Position numbers and translations under genes: made by a program
DNA from: Mycobacterium helveticum
Lineage (GTDB): Bacteria > Actinomycetota > Actinomycetes > Mycobacteriales > Mycobacteriaceae
Length of the DNA: 52,814 nucleotides
Assembly: GCF_007714205.1 (NCBI RefSeq)
Contig: NZ_VMQU01000020.1
Location: forward strand, 1-52,814
Direction of reading: 5' to 3'
Notes under the pieces: generated by a model
What the model saw: only the letters and a program-made list of their open reading frames with translations
The model's database searches: none
Told to the model about the DNA's origin: nothing
In this document: positions 36,162 to 48,749 of the stretch, in pieces
How positions within the stretch are numbered: position 1 is the stretch's first letter
Layout: every line of letters begins with the position of its first letter

Positions 36162-36174
36162 GCGCGTACGCCCG

Positions 36175-37941
36175 ATGGGATTCATGGCACCGGAGTTCCC
36201 CGACGTCGACCCCGAAACCTGGCCCTCCCGGCCGCGCGCGGAGCGGCGGCAGATCATGGCCCGGCATTGGGTCGAGCACGGCTTCGGGACCCCCTACGCG
36301 CTGTACCTGTTCTACGTGTTCAAGATCGCCGCCTACGGCGCCGGTGCCGCCGCGGTGATCTCGCTGACGCCGGGGCTGGGCGGGCTCGGGCGCGTCGCCG
36401 ATTGGTGGACCCAGCCGATCGTCTACCAGAAAGTCGTCATCTTCACGCTGCTGTTCGAGATCCTGGGCTTGGGCTGCGGTTCGGGAGCGCTGACCGCCCG
36501 GTTCTGGCCGCCGTTCGGTGGTTTTCTGTATTGGTTGCGGCCCAACACGATTCGGCTGCCACCCTGGCCGGGTAGGGTGCCGTTGACCGCTGGCGACAAC
36601 CGCACCGTCGTCGACGTCGCCCTCTATGCGATCGTGCTGGGTTCCGGGGTCTGGGCCCTGCTCTCGCCGGGTACGGGCGGCCCGGTCACCGCCGCGGGTG
36701 ACCCCTCCAATGACATCGGCCTGATCGATCCCGTGCTGGTGGTCCCGATGATCGTCGCGCTGGCGCTGCTGGGCCTGCGCGACAAGACCATCTTCCTCGC
36801 CGCGCGCGGCGAGCACTACGGGCTGACGCTGCTGGTGTTCTTCTTCGGGTTCACCGACCAGATCGCCGCCTTCAAGATCATCATGCTGGCGTTGTGGTGG
36901 GGCGCGGCGACCTCCAAGCTCAACCACCACTTCCCCTACGTGGTCGCGGTCATGATGAGCAACAGCCCGCTGCTGCGCAGCAAGGCGTTCAACTGGTTCA
37001 AGCACCGGCTCTACCTCGACCCCGTCGACGACCTGCGCCCCTCCCGGGTGCCGAAGATCATGGCCCACGTCGGGGGCACCACCGCTGAATTCCTGGTGCC
37101 CCTGGTGCTGGTCTTCTTCGCCGACGGTCACCGGTGGGCCTGGTTCCTGATCGGGTTCATGGTGCTGTTCCACCTCAACATCACCTCCACCATCCCGATG
37201 GGGGTTCCGTTGGAGTGGAACGTGTTCTTCCTTTTCTCGCTGTTCTACCTGTTCGGCCACTACGCCGGGATCCGGGCCGTCGACCTCGGCTCCCCGCTGC
37301 TGCTGGCCATCCTGATCGCGGCGCTGGTGGTGGTGCCGGTCGTGGGCAACCTGTTCCCCCGGCAGATCTCGTTCCTGCCCGCGATGCGCTACTACGCCGG
37401 CAACTGGGCTACCAGCACCTGGTGCCTGCGCCGGGGCGCCGAGGACAAGATCGAGTCCAGCGTCACCAAGTCCTCGGCGCTGGTCCCCAAACAGCTTGCC
37501 CGCCTTTACGGTCCGGCCACGGCCGAACTCGTGATCGACAAGTTGATGGCGTGGCGGTCCATGCACACCCACGGGCGGACGCTCAACGGGCTGATACCGC
37601 GCGCCTTGCGCGGGCTCGACGAGGCCGACTACAGCCTGCGCGACGGCGAAATCGTCGCCGGGCCGCTGATCGGGTGGAACTTCGGCGAAGGCCACCTGCA
37701 CAACGAGCAGTTGCTCGCCGCCGTGCAGCGGCGCTGCCGGTTCGACGACGGAGACGTCCGGGTGATCATCCTGGAAAGCCAGCCGATCCAGACCCGGCGG
37801 CAGGCGTACCGCATCGTCGACGCCGAGTCCGGCCTGATCGAAGAAGGCTACGTCGACGTCGCCGACATGCTGACCCGCCAGCCGTGGCCGCAACCCGGCG
37901 ACGACTACCCGGTCCACGTCACCGCGCAGCGCACCACCTGA
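36175..37941 (+). CDS. DUF3556 family membrane protein (Rv1431-like)
   Basis: 588 residues, about 10 membrane helices, then a soluble C-terminal part of some 180 residues. Markers: MARHWVEHGFGTPYALYLFY at the start, ALWWGAATSKLNHHFPYVVAVMMSNSP, FHLNITSTIPMGVPLEWNVFF, and GWNFGEGHLHNEQLL in the tail. Size and position fit Mtb Rv1431. Function unknown; the His-rich helix ends suggest a metal or electron role, but that is a guess. ATG at 36175. Confidence 0.88.
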   Translation: MGFMAPEFPDVDPETWPSRPRAERRQIMARHWVEHGFGTPYALYLFYVFKIAAYGAGAAAVISLTPGLGGLGRVADWWTQPIVYQKVVIFTLLFEILGLGCGSGALTARFWPPFGGFLYWLRPNTIRLPPWPGRVPLTAGDNRTVVDVALYAIVLGSGVWALLSPGTGGPVTAAGDPSNDIGLIDPVLVVPMIVALALLGLRDKTIFLAARGEHYGLTLLVFFFGFTDQIAAFKIIMLALWWGAATSKLNHHFPYVVAVMMSNSPLLRSKAFNWFKHRLYLDPVDDLRPSRVPKIMAHVGGTTAEFLVPLVLVFFADGHRWAWFLIGFMVLFHLNITSTIPMGVPLEWNVFFLFSLFYLFGHYAGIRAVDLGSPLLLAILIAALVVVPVVGNLFPRQISFLPAMRYYAGNWATSTWCLRRGAEDKIESSVTKSSALVPKQLARLYGPATAELVIDKLMAWRSMHTHGRTLNGLIPRALRGLDEADYSLRDGEIVAGPLIGWNFGEGHLHNEQLLAAVQRRCRFDDGDVRVIILESQPIQTRRQAYRIVDAESGLIEEGYVDVADMLTRQPWPQPGDDYPVHVTAQRTT

Positions 37942-37950
37942 TGACCTGCC

Positions 37951-39372
37951 ATGTCTAGGGCCGTTGTCGTCGGCGCCGGCCCCAACGGCCTCGCCGCCGC
38001 GATCCACCTGGCCCGGCACGGTGTCGACGTACAGGTGCTGGAGGCCCGTGACACGGTCGGCGGGGGAGCGCGCTCGGGCGAGCTGACGGTGCCCGGGGTC
38101 GTCCACGACCACTGCTCGGCGTTCCACCCGCTCGGCGTCGGCTCCCCGTTCTGGCGGGAGATCGACCTGGCGCGCCACGGGCTGGTGTGGAAGTGGCCCG
38201 AGGTGGACTGCGCCCACCCGCTCGACGACGGCACCGCCGGCGTGCTGTACCGGTCGATCGATCGGACCACGCAGCGCATGGGGCCCGACGCGGCGCGGTG
38301 GCGGCGCGCCGTCGGGGACCTCGCGGCGGGGTTCGACGCGCTGGCGCAGGATCTGCTCCGCCCGGTGATCAACGTCCCGCGACACCCGCTGCGGCTGGCC
38401 CGTTTCGGTCCGCGCGCGCTGCTGCCGGCCACCACGATGGCCCGCTGGTTTCGCACCGAGCAGGCGCGCGCGCTGTTCGGCGGCACCGCCGCGCACGTCT
38501 ACACCAGACTGGACCGGCCGCTGACCGCGTCGCTCGGGCTGATGATCCTGGCCAGCGGGCACCGCTACGGCTGGCCCGTCGCCGAAGGCGGATCCGGTTC
38601 GATCACCCGCGCCCTGGCCGCCGCGCTGACCGAGCACGGCGGCGCCGTGGCCACCGGGGTGACCGTCGCCGACCGCCGCGACATCCCCGACGCCGACATC
38701 GTCATGCTCGATCTCAGCCCCGCGCAGGCCCACGACCTCTACGGCGATCTCATGCCCGCCCGGATCAGACGCTCCTACCGGCGCTACCGCGAGGGCGCGT
38801 CGGCGTTCAAGGTCGACTTCGTCATCGAGGGCGACGTCCCCTGGACGAACCCCGACTGCGGGCGCGCCGGCACCGTCCACCTCGGCGGCTCCTTCGCCGA
38901 GGTCGCCGACACCGAACGTCAACGCGCACAAGGCGCGATGGTGCGGCGCCCCTTCGTGCTGGTGGGGCAGCAGTACCTGGCGGACCCGTCGCGCAGCGCG
39001 GGCAACCTCAACCCGGTCTGGGCCTACGCGCACGTGCCCTTCGGCTACGACGGCGACGCCACCGCCGCGGTCGTCGGGCAGATCGAGCGGTTCGCCCCGG
39101 GCTTTCGCGACCGCGTCGTCGCCACCGTCAGCACGGGCACCGCCGACCTGCAGGCCTACAACCCCAACTTCGTCGGCGGGGACATCATCGGCGGCGCCAA
39201 CGACGGGCTGCAGGTGCTGTTCCGCCCGCGGGTCGCGGTCAACCCCTACGCGACCGGCGTACCGGGGGTGTATCTGTGTTCGCAGTCCACGCCGCCGGGC
39301 GCCGGTGTCCACGGGCTGTGCGGCCACCACGCCGCCGACGCGGCGCTGCGCTGGGCGCGCAAGCGGCGCTGA
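37951..39372 (+). CDS. FAD-dependent oxidoreductase, phytoene desaturase-like (Rv1432-like)
   Basis: 473 residues. FAD-binding Rossmann motif VVVGAGPNGLAAAIHLARHG at the N-terminus, then DTVGGGARSGE, and a C-terminal VPGVYLCSQSTPPGAGVHGLCGHHAA that closes the FAD site. The carotenoid/retinoid oxidoreductase family acts on hydrophobic substrates. 9 bp after the DUF3556 gene, so probably co-transcribed. Matches Rv1432 in order. Confidence 0.92.
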   Translation: MSRAVVVGAGPNGLAAAIHLARHGVDVQVLEARDTVGGGARSGELTVPGVVHDHCSAFHPLGVGSPFWREIDLARHGLVWKWPEVDCAHPLDDGTAGVLYRSIDRTTQRMGPDAARWRRAVGDLAAGFDALAQDLLRPVINVPRHPLRLARFGPRALLPATTMARWFRTEQARALFGGTAAHVYTRLDRPLTASLGLMILASGHRYGWPVAEGGSGSITRALAAALTEHGGAVATGVTVADRRDIPDADIVMLDLSPAQAHDLYGDLMPARIRRSYRRYREGASAFKVDFVIEGDVPWTNPDCGRAGTVHLGGSFAEVADTERQRAQGAMVRRPFVLVGQQYLADPSRSAGNLNPVWAYAHVPFGYDGDATAAVVGQIERFAPGFRDRVVATVSTGTADLQAYNPNFVGGDIIGGANDGLQVLFRPRVAVNPYATGVPGVYLCSQSTPPGAGVHGLCGHHAADAALRWARKRR

Positions 39373-39499
39373 GCCGGCCGCCGTAGCCGAAACGTGACAC
39401 AGCCTTGACCGAATCGCGAATGCGCCCTTGCGGTTCCACACGCGACGGCACCCCTACGATCACTATTGCAACGATGTCAGTTACACGGGGATTGGAGCC

Positions 39500-40336
39500 A
39501 TGCGGGCAGTTGTTCGGGATGTTCTCGGGGTCATCGGCGTTGCTGCGAGCGTTGCTGCGAGCGTGGTTGCGGGGCCGGCCGGCGCCAGCCTGGCGGCGGC
39601 CAACCAGTCCGACCGGTTCGCCATCGCGTCGGTTCTGCCGACGCGGGGCGAGGTGGTGGGCATCGCGCACCCGGTCGTGGTGACGTTCCGCGCGCCCGTC
39701 GCCGGCCCGGCCGCACGGCACGCGGCCGAGCGCGCCGTGGACGTCACGTCGTCGCCCGCCAGGACCGGCAGGTTCGAATGGCTCGACAGCAACGTCGTGC
39801 AGTGGGTTCCCAGCCGGTACTGGCCGGCGCACAGCACGGTGGCGCTGTCGGTGGGTGGACGGCACGGCCTTTCCCTGGACTTCCAAACCGGTCCCGCCGT
39901 CGTCGGCGTCGCCAACATCTCGGACCACACGTTCACCGTGAGCATCGACGGTGCCGAGGCCGATCCGCCTCCTCCGCTGCCGGCGCCGCACCACCGGCCG
40001 CACTGGGGGCAAGAGGGCGTGCTGCCGGCTTCGATGGGCAGGCCGGAGTTTGCGACGCCCACCGGCTCCTACACCGTCCTGTCCAAGGAACGCTCGGTGA
40101 TCATGGATTCGAGCAGCGTCGGGGTCCCCGTCGACGATCCAGACGGTTACCGCATCCCGGTGGACTACGCCGTCCGCATCACCAGCCGTGGCCTTTTCGT
40201 GCATTCGGCCCCGTGGGCCATCAACTCACTCGGGCTCGACAATGTCAGCCACGGCTGCATCAGCCTCAGCCCGGCCGACGCGGAGTGGTACTACAACACG
40301 GTCCACGTCGGCGACCCGGTGATCGTGCAGGAATAG
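39500..40336 (+). CDS. L,D-transpeptidase (LdtMt3/Rv1433-like)
   Basis: 278 residues. Forms 3-3 crosslinks in peptidoglycan outside the membrane. Signal peptide (RDVLGVIGVAASVAASVVAG...AGAS), an Ig-like domain with YWPAHSTVALSVGG, then the YkuD catalytic domain with HSAPWAINSLGLDNVSHGC, where Cys of SHGC is the nucleophile. ATG at 39500 (GGAG 6 nt before) is preferred to longer frames because it starts right at the signal peptide. Followed by a strong terminator. Confidence 0.94.
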   Translation: MRAVVRDVLGVIGVAASVAASVVAGPAGASLAAANQSDRFAIASVLPTRGEVVGIAHPVVVTFRAPVAGPAARHAAERAVDVTSSPARTGRFEWLDSNVVQWVPSRYWPAHSTVALSVGGRHGLSLDFQTGPAVVGVANISDHTFTVSIDGAEADPPPPLPAPHHRPHWGQEGVLPASMGRPEFATPTGSYTVLSKERSVIMDSSSVGVPVDDPDGYRIPVDYAVRITSRGLFVHSAPWAINSLGLDNVSHGCISLSPADAEWYYNTVHVGDPVIVQE

Positions 40337-40366
40337 CCGGGGCCGGCTGCCGGCCACACACACTGC

Positions 40367-40414
40367 CAGACATACAACAACCCAGACATACAACAACCCA
40401 GACATACAAACAAC
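40367..40414. repeat. 16-bp tandem repeat, three copies
   Basis: CAGACATACAACAACC twice exactly, a third copy with one shift (CAGACATACAAACAAC), between the L,D-transpeptidase stop and the terminator hairpin. Non-coding. Confidence 0.9.
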
Positions 40415-40445
40415 GGACCCGCTGGTCGCAACCAGCGGGTCCGTT
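40412..40445. terminator. Intrinsic terminator, probably bidirectional
   Basis: AACGGACCCGCTGGT pairs perfectly with ACCAGCGGGTCCGTT around the loop CGCA: a 15-bp stem followed by TTT on the plus strand and preceded by a run rich in A on the same strand. Lies between convergent genes (L,D-transpeptidase on plus, secreted protein on minus), so it can serve both. Confidence 0.93.
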
Positions 40446-40465
40446 TCAGTCGGAGGGGGTCGGCG

Positions 40466-41014
40466 TCAGCCTCCCGAAGGTCCGGGCAGCGCCGGCTGAC
40501 CGGGAACCGGGCCGCCGGCCGGCGCCGGACCGGTCGGCGCATCCTTGGCACCGGCCATGTCGATGATCGGGGCGGCCGCGATGCCGTCCACGGGAGCCCC
40601 GGCCAGCACCGGCCCGAGCGCGATCAGCGGGGCACCGGCCGGCACCACCGGCAGCGGGGCGCCCAGGGGCAGCGGGGCGCCCAGGGGCAGCGGGGCACCG
40701 GCCGGCACCGGCGGCCCGAGGGCGATCAGTGGGGCGCCCACCGGCACCACCGGCCCGGGCGCGATCACCGGGACCCCGGCCATGTCGGTGAGCGGAGCGC
40801 TGGCGCAGACGCCGCCGGGAGCGCCGGCCGCGCCGGCCGCGGCGGGAGCGCCGGCGGCGGCCGGGGCCGCGGCGTCACCCGCCTGATCCTGGACGCACGC
40901 GTAGCCGCCGGTTTTCAGCGGGGCGGCTGCCGCTTCGGGGCTCAACGCCATAGCAGCCCCGCACAATCCCGCGCCGGCAACTACTTTGATGTTGAACCGA
41001 TCAAAGATCGTCAT
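40466..41014 (-). CDS. Secreted Ala/Pro/Gly-rich protein (Rv1435c-like)
   Basis: 182 residues. ATG at 41014 with AAGGAG 9 nt upstream. Signal peptide up to about residue 33 (VVAGAGLCGAAMALSPEAAAAP, an AxA-type site). The mature part is low complexity: repeated GAPLIALGP, GAPLPLGAPL (an 18-bp DNA unit twice) and GAP blocks, with two Cys near residues 40 and 70. Same position before gap as Mtb Rv1435c. Function unknown; cell-envelope location expected. Confidence 0.85.
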   Translation of the reverse strand: MTIFDRFNIKVVAGAGLCGAAMALSPEAAAAPLKTGGYACVQDQAGDAAAPAAAGAPAAAGAAGAPGGVCASAPLTDMAGVPVIAPGPVVPVGAPLIALGPPVPAGAPLPLGAPLPLGAPLPVVPAGAPLIALGPVLAGAPVDGIAAAPIIDMAGAKDAPTGPAPAGGPVPGQPALPGPSGG

Positions 41015-42682
<1,668 letters not shown>

Positions 42683-42684
42683 CC

Positions 42685-43959
42685 GTGGCCATCCACACTC
42701 TGGAAAACCTTCTGGCGGAAGGTGTTTCGGGTCGCGGCGTGCTGGTGCGCTCCGACCTGAACGTGCCGCTCGACAACTCCGCCGGTCAGCAGGGCGCCAT
42801 CACCGATCCCGGCCGCATCGCGGCGTCGGTGCCCACCTTGGCGGCACTGCTGAACGCCGGCGCCAAAGTGGTGGTCGCCGCGCACCTGGGCCGGCCCAGG
42901 GGCGGTCCGGACCCGAAGCTGTCGTTGGCACCGGTCGCCGCTGCGCTGGGCGAGCGGCTGGGCCGGCACGTGCAGATGGCCGGCTCCGATCGTTCCCCGG
43001 TCGTCGGCGCCGACGCGCTGGCCCGCGCCGAGGGCCTGACCGACGGCGACGTCCTGTTGCTGGAGAACGTCCGCTTCGACCCGCGCGAGACCAGCAAAGA
43101 CGACGGCGAGCGACTGGCGCTGGCCCGGCAACTGGCCGAACTGGTCGGTCCCGCGGGCGCTTTCGTGTCCGACGGCTTCGGGGTGGTGCACCGCAAGCAG
43201 GCGTCCGTCTACGACGTTGCCACCCTGCTGCCGCACTACGCCGGCACGCTGGTGGCCGAGGAGATCCGGGTGCTGGAGCAGTTGACCAGCTCCACCAAAC
43301 GGCCCTACGCGGTGGTACTCGGCGGGTCCAAGGTGTCCGACAAGCTCGGCGTCATCGAGTCGCTGGCCACCAAGGCCGACAGCATCGTCATCGGCGGCGG
43401 GATGTGCTTTACTTTCCTTGCCGCGCAGGGTCTTTCGGTGGGCAAGTCGTTGTTGGAAGAAGAGATGGTTCAGACCTGCCGCAGGCTGCTCGACGACTAT
43501 CACGACGTGCTGCGGCTGCCGGTGGACATCGTGGTGGGCGAGAAGTTCGCCGCCGACGCGACCCCGCGGACCGTCGCCGCCGACGCCATCGGAGACGACG
43601 CGATAGGGCTGGACATCGGGCCGGGCTCGGTCAAACGGTTCGCGACGTTGCTGTCCAACGCGAGCACCGTGTTCTGGAACGGCCCGATGGGGGTGTTCGA
43701 GTTCCCGGCGTTCGCCGCGGGCACCAGGGGTGTCGCGGAGGCGATCGCCGCGGCGACCGGCAAGGGCGCGTTCAGCGTCGTCGGTGGCGGCGACTCGGCG
43801 GCCGCGGTGCGCGCCCTGGGCATCCCGGAGGGCGACTTCTCGCACATCTCCACCGGCGGCGGCGCCTCGCTGGAATATCTGGAGGGCAAGACGCTGCCGG
43901 GCATCGAGGTGCTAAGTCAGCCTCAGCCTGGCGAAAACAAGGGGGCAGCAGACTCGTGA
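42685..43959 (+). CDS. pgk: Phosphoglycerate kinase
   Basis: 424 residues from GTG at 42685, two bases after the gap stop. Transfers phosphate between 1,3-bisphosphoglycerate and [58 protein letters not shown], and the C-terminal [11 protein letters not shown] with [14 protein letters not shown]. Its stop overlaps the tpiA start by four bases (GTGA). Confidence 0.98.
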   Translation: MAIHTLENLLAEGVSGRGVLVRSDLNVPLDNSAGQQGAITDPGRIAASVPTLAALLNAGAKVVVAAHLGRPRGGPDPKLSLAPVAAALGERLGRHVQMAGSDRSPVVGADALARAEGLTDGDVLLLENVRFDPRETSKDDGERLALARQLAELVGPAGAFVSDGFGVVHRKQASVYDVATLLPHYAGTLVAEEIRVLEQLTSSTKRPYAVVLGGSKVSDKLGVIESLATKADSIVIGGGMCFTFLAAQGLSVGKSLLEEEMVQTCRRLLDDYHDVLRLPVDIVVGEKFAADATPRTVAADAIGDDAIGLDIGPGSVKRFATLLSNASTVFWNGPMGVFEFPAFAAGTRGVAEAIAAATGKGAFSVVGGGDSAAAVRALGIPEGDFSHISTGGGASLEYLEGKTLPGIEVLSQPQPGENKGAADS

Positions 43960-44741
43960 GCCGCAAGCCACTGATCGCGGGCAACTGGAAGATGAACCTC
44001 AACCACTTCGAGGCGATCGCGCTCGTCCAGAAGATCGCGTTCGCGTTGCCGGACAAGTACTACGACAAGGTCGACGTCACGGTCATCCCGCCGTTCACCG
44101 ACCTGCGCAGCGTGCAGACCCTGGTCGACGGCGACAAGCTGCGGCTGACCTACGGCGCCCAGGACCTGTCCCAGCACGATGCCGGCGCCTACACCGGCGA
44201 CATCAGCGGTGCCTTCCTGGCCAAGCTGGGCTGCACCTTCGTCGTCGTCGGGCACTCCGAGCGGCGCACCTACCATCACGAGGACGACGCGCTGGTGGCC
44301 GCCAAGGCCGCCGCCGCGCTCAAGAACGAGCTGACCCCGATCGTCTGCATCGGCGAGCATCTCGACGTCCGCGAGGCCGGAAACCACGTCGCCCACAACG
44401 TCGAGCAGCTGCGCGGCTCGCTGGCCGGGCTGTCGGCCGAGCAGATCGCCAAGGTCGTCATCGCCTACGAGCCGGTGTGGGCGATCGGCACCGGGCGGGT
44501 GGCCGGCGCCGCCGACGCGCAGGAGGTGTGCGCGGCCATCCGCGCCGAGCTGGGCTCGCTGGCCTCACCGCGGGTCGCCGACTCCGTGCGGGTCCTCTAC
44601 GGGGGCTCGGTGACCGCCAAGAACGTCGGCGAGCTCGTCGCCCGGGACGACATCGACGGGGGACTGGTCGGTGGGGCGTCGTTGGACGGGGAGCAGTTCG
44701 CGATGCTGGCGGCGATCGCCGCCGGCGGGCCGCTGCCGTAG
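43956..44741 (+). CDS. tpiA: Triosephosphate isomerase
   Basis: 261 residues. Interconverts dihydroxyacetone phosphate and glyceraldehyde-3-phosphate. GNWKMN at the start, catalytic His in VVGHSERR (about 95-102), catalytic Glu in [13 protein letters not shown], phosphate loop YGGSV, and [12 protein letters not shown] at 43956 overlaps the pgk stop. Confidence 0.98.
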   Translation: MSRKPLIAGNWKMNLNHFEAIALVQKIAFALPDKYYDKVDVTVIPPFTDLRSVQTLVDGDKLRLTYGAQDLSQHDAGAYTGDISGAFLAKLGCTFVVVGHSERRTYHHEDDALVAAKAAAALKNELTPIVCIGEHLDVREAGNHVAHNVEQLRGSLAGLSAEQIAKVVIAYEPVWAIGTGRVAGAADAQEVCAAIRAELGSLASPRVADSVRVLYGGSVTAKNVGELVARDDIDGGLVGGASLDGEQFAMLAAIAAGGPLP

Positions 44742-44783
44742 GGGCGCCGAAACCGCCCCGCCCGACCCGCTAAACTGCGTCCC

Positions 44784-45017
44784 ATGGAGTTGGCCCTGCG
44801 GATCACGCTGGTCGTCACCAGCATCCTGGTGGTGTTGCTGGTGCTGTTGCACCGCGCCAAGGGCGGCGGCCTGTCGACGCTGTTCGGCGGGGGTGTGCAG
44901 TCCAGCTTGTCCGGGTCGACGGTGGTGGAGAAGAACCTCGACCGCTTGACGCTGTTCATCGTCGGCATCTGGCTGGTGTGCATCGTCGGGATGGCCCTGC
45001 TCATCAAATACCGCTGA
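44784..45017 (+). CDS. secG: Protein translocase subunit SecG
   Basis: 77 residues with two membrane helices (about 4-22 and 53-73) around the conserved LHRAKGGGLSTLFGGG loop. Partner of SecY and SecE in general export. ATG at 44784. Follows tpiA by 42 bp, the usual mycobacterial arrangement. Confidence 0.97.
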   Translation: MELALRITLVVTSILVVLLVLLHRAKGGGLSTLFGGGVQSSLSGSTVVEKNLDRLTLFIVGIWLVCIVGMALLIKYR

Positions 45018-45138
45018 CCTTCCGGCGCGACAACGCCGAGCGTGAAATCCACGACGCGACGCGCCGGTAATGCGTCGCCGGTTGCACCGTCGGGCGCTCG
45101 ACGGGCGGACCGCCCCCTCCCCGCCGATACTGGGACCT

Positions 45139-47970
45139 ATGGTCGAGGTTTCTGACACCGCACTGGCACCGATCGGCGCCGTGCAACGGACCCTGGTCGG
45201 CCGCGAGGCGACCGAGCCGATGCGCGCCGACATCCGTCTGCTGGGCGCCATCCTCGGCGACACCGTGCGCGAGCAGAACGGCGACGAGGTGTTCGACCTC
45301 GTGGAACGCGCCCGGGTGGAGTCGTTCCGGGTGCGGCGCTCGGAGATCGACCGGGCCGACATGGCGCGCCTGTTCTCCGGGCTCGACATCCACCGGGCCA
45401 TCCCGGTCATCCGGGCGTTCAGCCATTTCGCGCTGCTGGCCAACGTCGCCGAAGACATCCACCGGGAGCGCCGTCGCGCGGTCCACGTCGCCGCCGGGGA
45501 CCCGCCGCAGGACAGCAGCCTGGCTGCCACGTACGCGAAACTCGAAGCTGCCGAGCTGGATTCGGCCACCGTCGCCGACGCGTTGCGGGGCGCGCTGGTC
45601 TCCCCGGTGATCACCGCCCATCCGACCGAGACACGCCGTCGCACCGTGTTCGTCACCCAGCACCGCATCACCGAGCTGATGCGGCTGCACGCCGACGGGC
45701 GCACCGAGACCGCCGACGGGCGCAGCATCGAACGCGAACTGCGCCGGCACGTCCTCACGCTGTGGCAGACCGCGCTCATCCGGTTGTCGCGGCTGAAGAT
45801 CTCCGACGAGATCGAGGTGGGGCTGCGGTACTACCCGGCGGCGTTGTTCGAGGTGATCCCGCAGGTCAACGCCGAGGTCCGGGCCGCGCTGCGCGCCCGC
45901 TGGCCCGGCACCGACCTGCTGTCGGGGCCCCTGCTGCAACCCGGCTCCTGGATCGGCGGCGACCGCGACGGCAATCCGAACGTGACCGCCGACGTCGTGC
46001 GGCTGGCCACCGGCAGCGCCGCGTTCACCGCACTGGCCCACTACCTGTCGGAGCTGACGCACCTCGAGCAGGAGCTGTCGATGTCGGCGCGGCTGGTCCG
46101 CGTCACCGACGCGCTGGCCGCACTCGCCGACGGCTGCCGGGAACAGGCCCGCGCCGACGAGCCCTACCGGCGGGCGCTGCGGGTGATCCGCGGGCGGCTC
46201 ACCGCCACGACCGCACACATCCTGGACCGGCGCCCGCAACACGGGCTCGACCTGGGCCTGGCGCCCTACGGCACGCCGGCCGAGTTGCGGGCCGACCTGG
46301 ACACGATCGACGCCTCGCTGCGGTCGCACGGCGGCGCGCTGCTGGCCGACGACCGCCTGGCGCTGCTGCGGGAAGGTGTGCACGCCTTCGGGTTTCACCT
46401 GTGCGGCCTGGACCTGCGGCAGAACTCCGACGTGCACGAACAGGTGGTCGCCGAGCTGCTGGCGTGGGCGGGGGTGCACCCCGACTACGGCTCGTTGCCC
46501 GAACAGGAGCGGGTCGCGCTGCTGGCCGGCGAGCTCGCAACCCGCCGGCCGCTGGTCGGTGAGCGCGCGCTGGGGGCACCACCGGCTTGCGGGGGACTGT
46601 CCGACCTGGCCCGCGGCGAGCTGGGCGTCGTCGCGGCCGCCGCCCACGCGATCCGGACCTACGGCCCCGCCGCGGTGCCCAACTACGTCATCTCGATGTG
46701 CCGGTCGGTGTCCGACGTCCTGGAGGCCGCGATCCTGCTCAAGGAGGCCGGACTGCTGGACGTCGCCGGGCCGCAACCGCACTGCCCGGTGGCGATCTCG
46801 CCGCTGTTCGAGACGATCGACGACCTGCACAACGGGGCGGCGACCCTGCACGCCATGCTCGAGCTGCCCCTCTACCGGGCGCTGGTGGCCGCGCGGGGGG
46901 ACTGCCAGGAGGTGATGCTCGGCTACTCCGACTCCAACAAGGACGGCGGGTATCTGGCCGCCAACTGGGCGGTCTACCGCGCCGAGCTCGCGCTGGTGGA
47001 GGTGGCCCGCAAGGCCGGAATACGGTTGCGGCTCTTCCATGGTCGCGGCGGCACCGTCGGCCGCGGCGGCGGTCCGAGCTACCAGGCTATCCTGGCGCAG
47101 CCGCCGGGTGCGGTGAGCGGTTCGCTGCGGCTCACCGAGCAGGGGGAGGTGATCGCCGCCAAATACGCCGAGCCGCGCACGGCGCGGCGCAACCTGGAGA
47201 GCCTGGTGGCGGCGACGCTCGAGTCGACGCTGCTGGACGTGGAGGGCCTCGGCGACGCGGCGGAGCCGGCGTACGCGCTGCTCGACGAGGTGGCCGCGCT
47301 GGCGCGGCGCGCCTACGCCGAACTGGTGCACGAGACACCGGGTTTCGTCGAGTACTTCATGGCCTCCACCCCGGCCAGCGAGATCGGGTCGCTGAACATC
47401 GGCAGCCGCCCGACCTCGCGGAAGCCCACCTCCTCGATCGCCGACCTGCGCGCCATCCCGTGGGTGCTGGCGTGGAGCCAGTCCCGGGTGATGCTGCCGG
47501 GCTGGTACGGCACCGGGACGGCGTTCGAGCGGTGGATCGCGGCGGGCCCGGAGACCCAGGACGAGCGGGTGCGGGCCCTGCACGACCTGTACCGCCGGTG
47601 GCCGTTCTTTCGCAGCGTGCTCTCGAACATGGCGCAGGTGCTGGCCAAGAGCGACCTGGGACTGGCGGCCCGCTACGCCGAACTGGTGGACGACGAGTCG
47701 TTGCGGCACCGGGTGTTCGACAAGATCGTCGCCGAGCACCAGCGAACCATCGCCATGCACAAGCTCATCACGGGGCAGGGCGACCTGCTGGCCGACAACC
47801 CGGCGCTGGCCCGTTCGGTGTTCAACCGCTTCCCGTATCTGGAACCGCTGAACCATCTGCAGGTGGAACTGCTGCGCCGCTATCGCTGCGGCGACGACGA
47901 CGAGTTGGTGCAGCGCGGCATCCTGTTGACGATGAACGGGCTGGCCAGCGCGCTGCGCAACAGCGGCTAG
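45139..47970 (+). CDS. ppc: Phosphoenolpyruvate carboxylase
   Basis: 943 residues. Carboxylates PEP to oxaloacetate, refilling the citric-acid cycle. Catalytic His in [11 protein letters not shown] (about 155), [31 protein letters not shown], the [12 protein letters not shown] loop, and RNSG-type C-terminus (LRNSG). ATG at 45139 gives a start close to other mycobacterial Ppc. Present after secG in some mycobacteria (M. leprae, M. avium) and missing in others. Its stop is followed by an inverted repeat. Confidence 0.97.
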   Translation: MVEVSDTALAPIGAVQRTLVGREATEPMRADIRLLGAILGDTVREQNGDEVFDLVERARVESFRVRRSEIDRADMARLFSGLDIHRAIPVIRAFSHFALLANVAEDIHRERRRAVHVAAGDPPQDSSLAATYAKLEAAELDSATVADALRGALVSPVITAHPTETRRRTVFVTQHRITELMRLHADGRTETADGRSIERELRRHVLTLWQTALIRLSRLKISDEIEVGLRYYPAALFEVIPQVNAEVRAALRARWPGTDLLSGPLLQPGSWIGGDRDGNPNVTADVVRLATGSAAFTALAHYLSELTHLEQELSMSARLVRVTDALAALADGCREQARADEPYRRALRVIRGRLTATTAHILDRRPQHGLDLGLAPYGTPAELRADLDTIDASLRSHGGALLADDRLALLREGVHAFGFHLCGLDLRQNSDVHEQVVAELLAWAGVHPDYGSLPEQERVALLAGELATRRPLVGERALGAPPACGGLSDLARGELGVVAAAAHAIRTYGPAAVPNYVISMCRSVSDVLEAAILLKEAGLLDVAGPQPHCPVAISPLFETIDDLHNGAATLHAMLELPLYRALVAARGDCQEVMLGYSDSNKDGGYLAANWAVYRAELALVEVARKAGIRLRLFHGRGGTVGRGGGPSYQAILAQPPGAVSGSLRLTEQGEVIAAKYAEPRTARRNLESLVAATLESTLLDVEGLGDAAEPAYALLDEVAALARRAYAELVHETPGFVEYFMASTPASEIGSLNIGSRPTSRKPTSSIADLRAIPWVLAWSQSRVMLPGWYGTGTAFERWIAAGPETQDERVRALHDLYRRWPFFRSVLSNMAQVLAKSDLGLAARYAELVDDESLRHRVFDKIVAEHQRTIAMHKLITGQGDLLADNPALARSVFNRFPYLEPLNHLQVELLRRYRCGDDDELVQRGILLTMNGLASALRNSG

Positions 47971-47972
47971 CG

Positions 47973-48040
47973 GCTTGAGGATCAGGTTTCGACAATTTGT
48001 TGGTGATGTGGGCTGCTCGGCGGTGAGGGCATCCTCAAGC
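47973..48040. repeat. Inverted repeat after ppc
   Basis: GCTTGAGGAT (47973-47982) and ATCCTCAAGC (48031-48040) can pair as a 10-bp stem with a 48-base loop. It spans from just after the ppc stop into the stop region of the opposing gene. It might be a weak terminator or the edge of a mobile segment. Confidence 0.55.
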
Positions 48041-48749
48041 GGCTAGTGGATCAGGGGTGGTGAGGGCGAGGTCGTCGAAGAGGGTCTGCATGTGGATGCG
48101 GATCTGTTCGTAGTCGCGGTCTACCCTGTTCCAGGCCTTGGGTTTTCGACCCATTCTCGGGTTGCGGATCCCGGCGAGGATGGGGGCGACGATCTGGTCG
48201 CGGAGGGTGAGCAGGGCGGCGATGGTGCGCGCGGCGACGGGTGGGACGTGGTAGCGGCGGGAGCGACCCGGTCTGTCGACGAGCTGTTTGCCGCGGAGTT
48301 TGCGCAGATCGTAGGCCGCCTGCCGGATGGTGTATCCCGCAGCGGATCGTCCGGTCATCGCATGGACCTTCGCAGCGAGCTCGCCGACGGTGAACCCGCG
48401 TGGCGCTGGGGCCAGCGCGAGCACGGCCGAGAGCACGTCCCGCATCCGCTGCTTGTTCAAGTCGACACCGCCGACCCGGGTAGCGCCCAGCGTGGATCCG
48501 GTGGGCAGCTCGTCGAGCACACCGTCGGCGATGAATCCGGTGTCCACGCAGTCCAGTGCGGTGCAGAACCGTTCGGCGATACCGGCCAGCTGAGACACGA
48601 TCTCGGGGAAGTGCTCGATCATCCGCCCACAGCGCAACTCCGCGGTGTTGTGCACGATCGCCTCGAACCTAAGCACGCGTTCGCCTTTTGTGTACGCCTT
48701 GCCGGTCAGCCGCCCGAAGTGCAGCTTGAACACGGTCAGGTCGTAGCTA

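Noticed and set aside
35944..39441. 1165-codon minus-strand frame
   Set aside because: Antisense to the DUF3556 gene and the oxidoreductase, both with clear motifs; composition (Asp/Gly/His/Gln/Arg repeats) is that of a reverse frame.
45004..47856. 950-codon minus-strand frame opposite ppc
   Set aside because: Exact shadow of ppc; no start signal and no recognisable motif.
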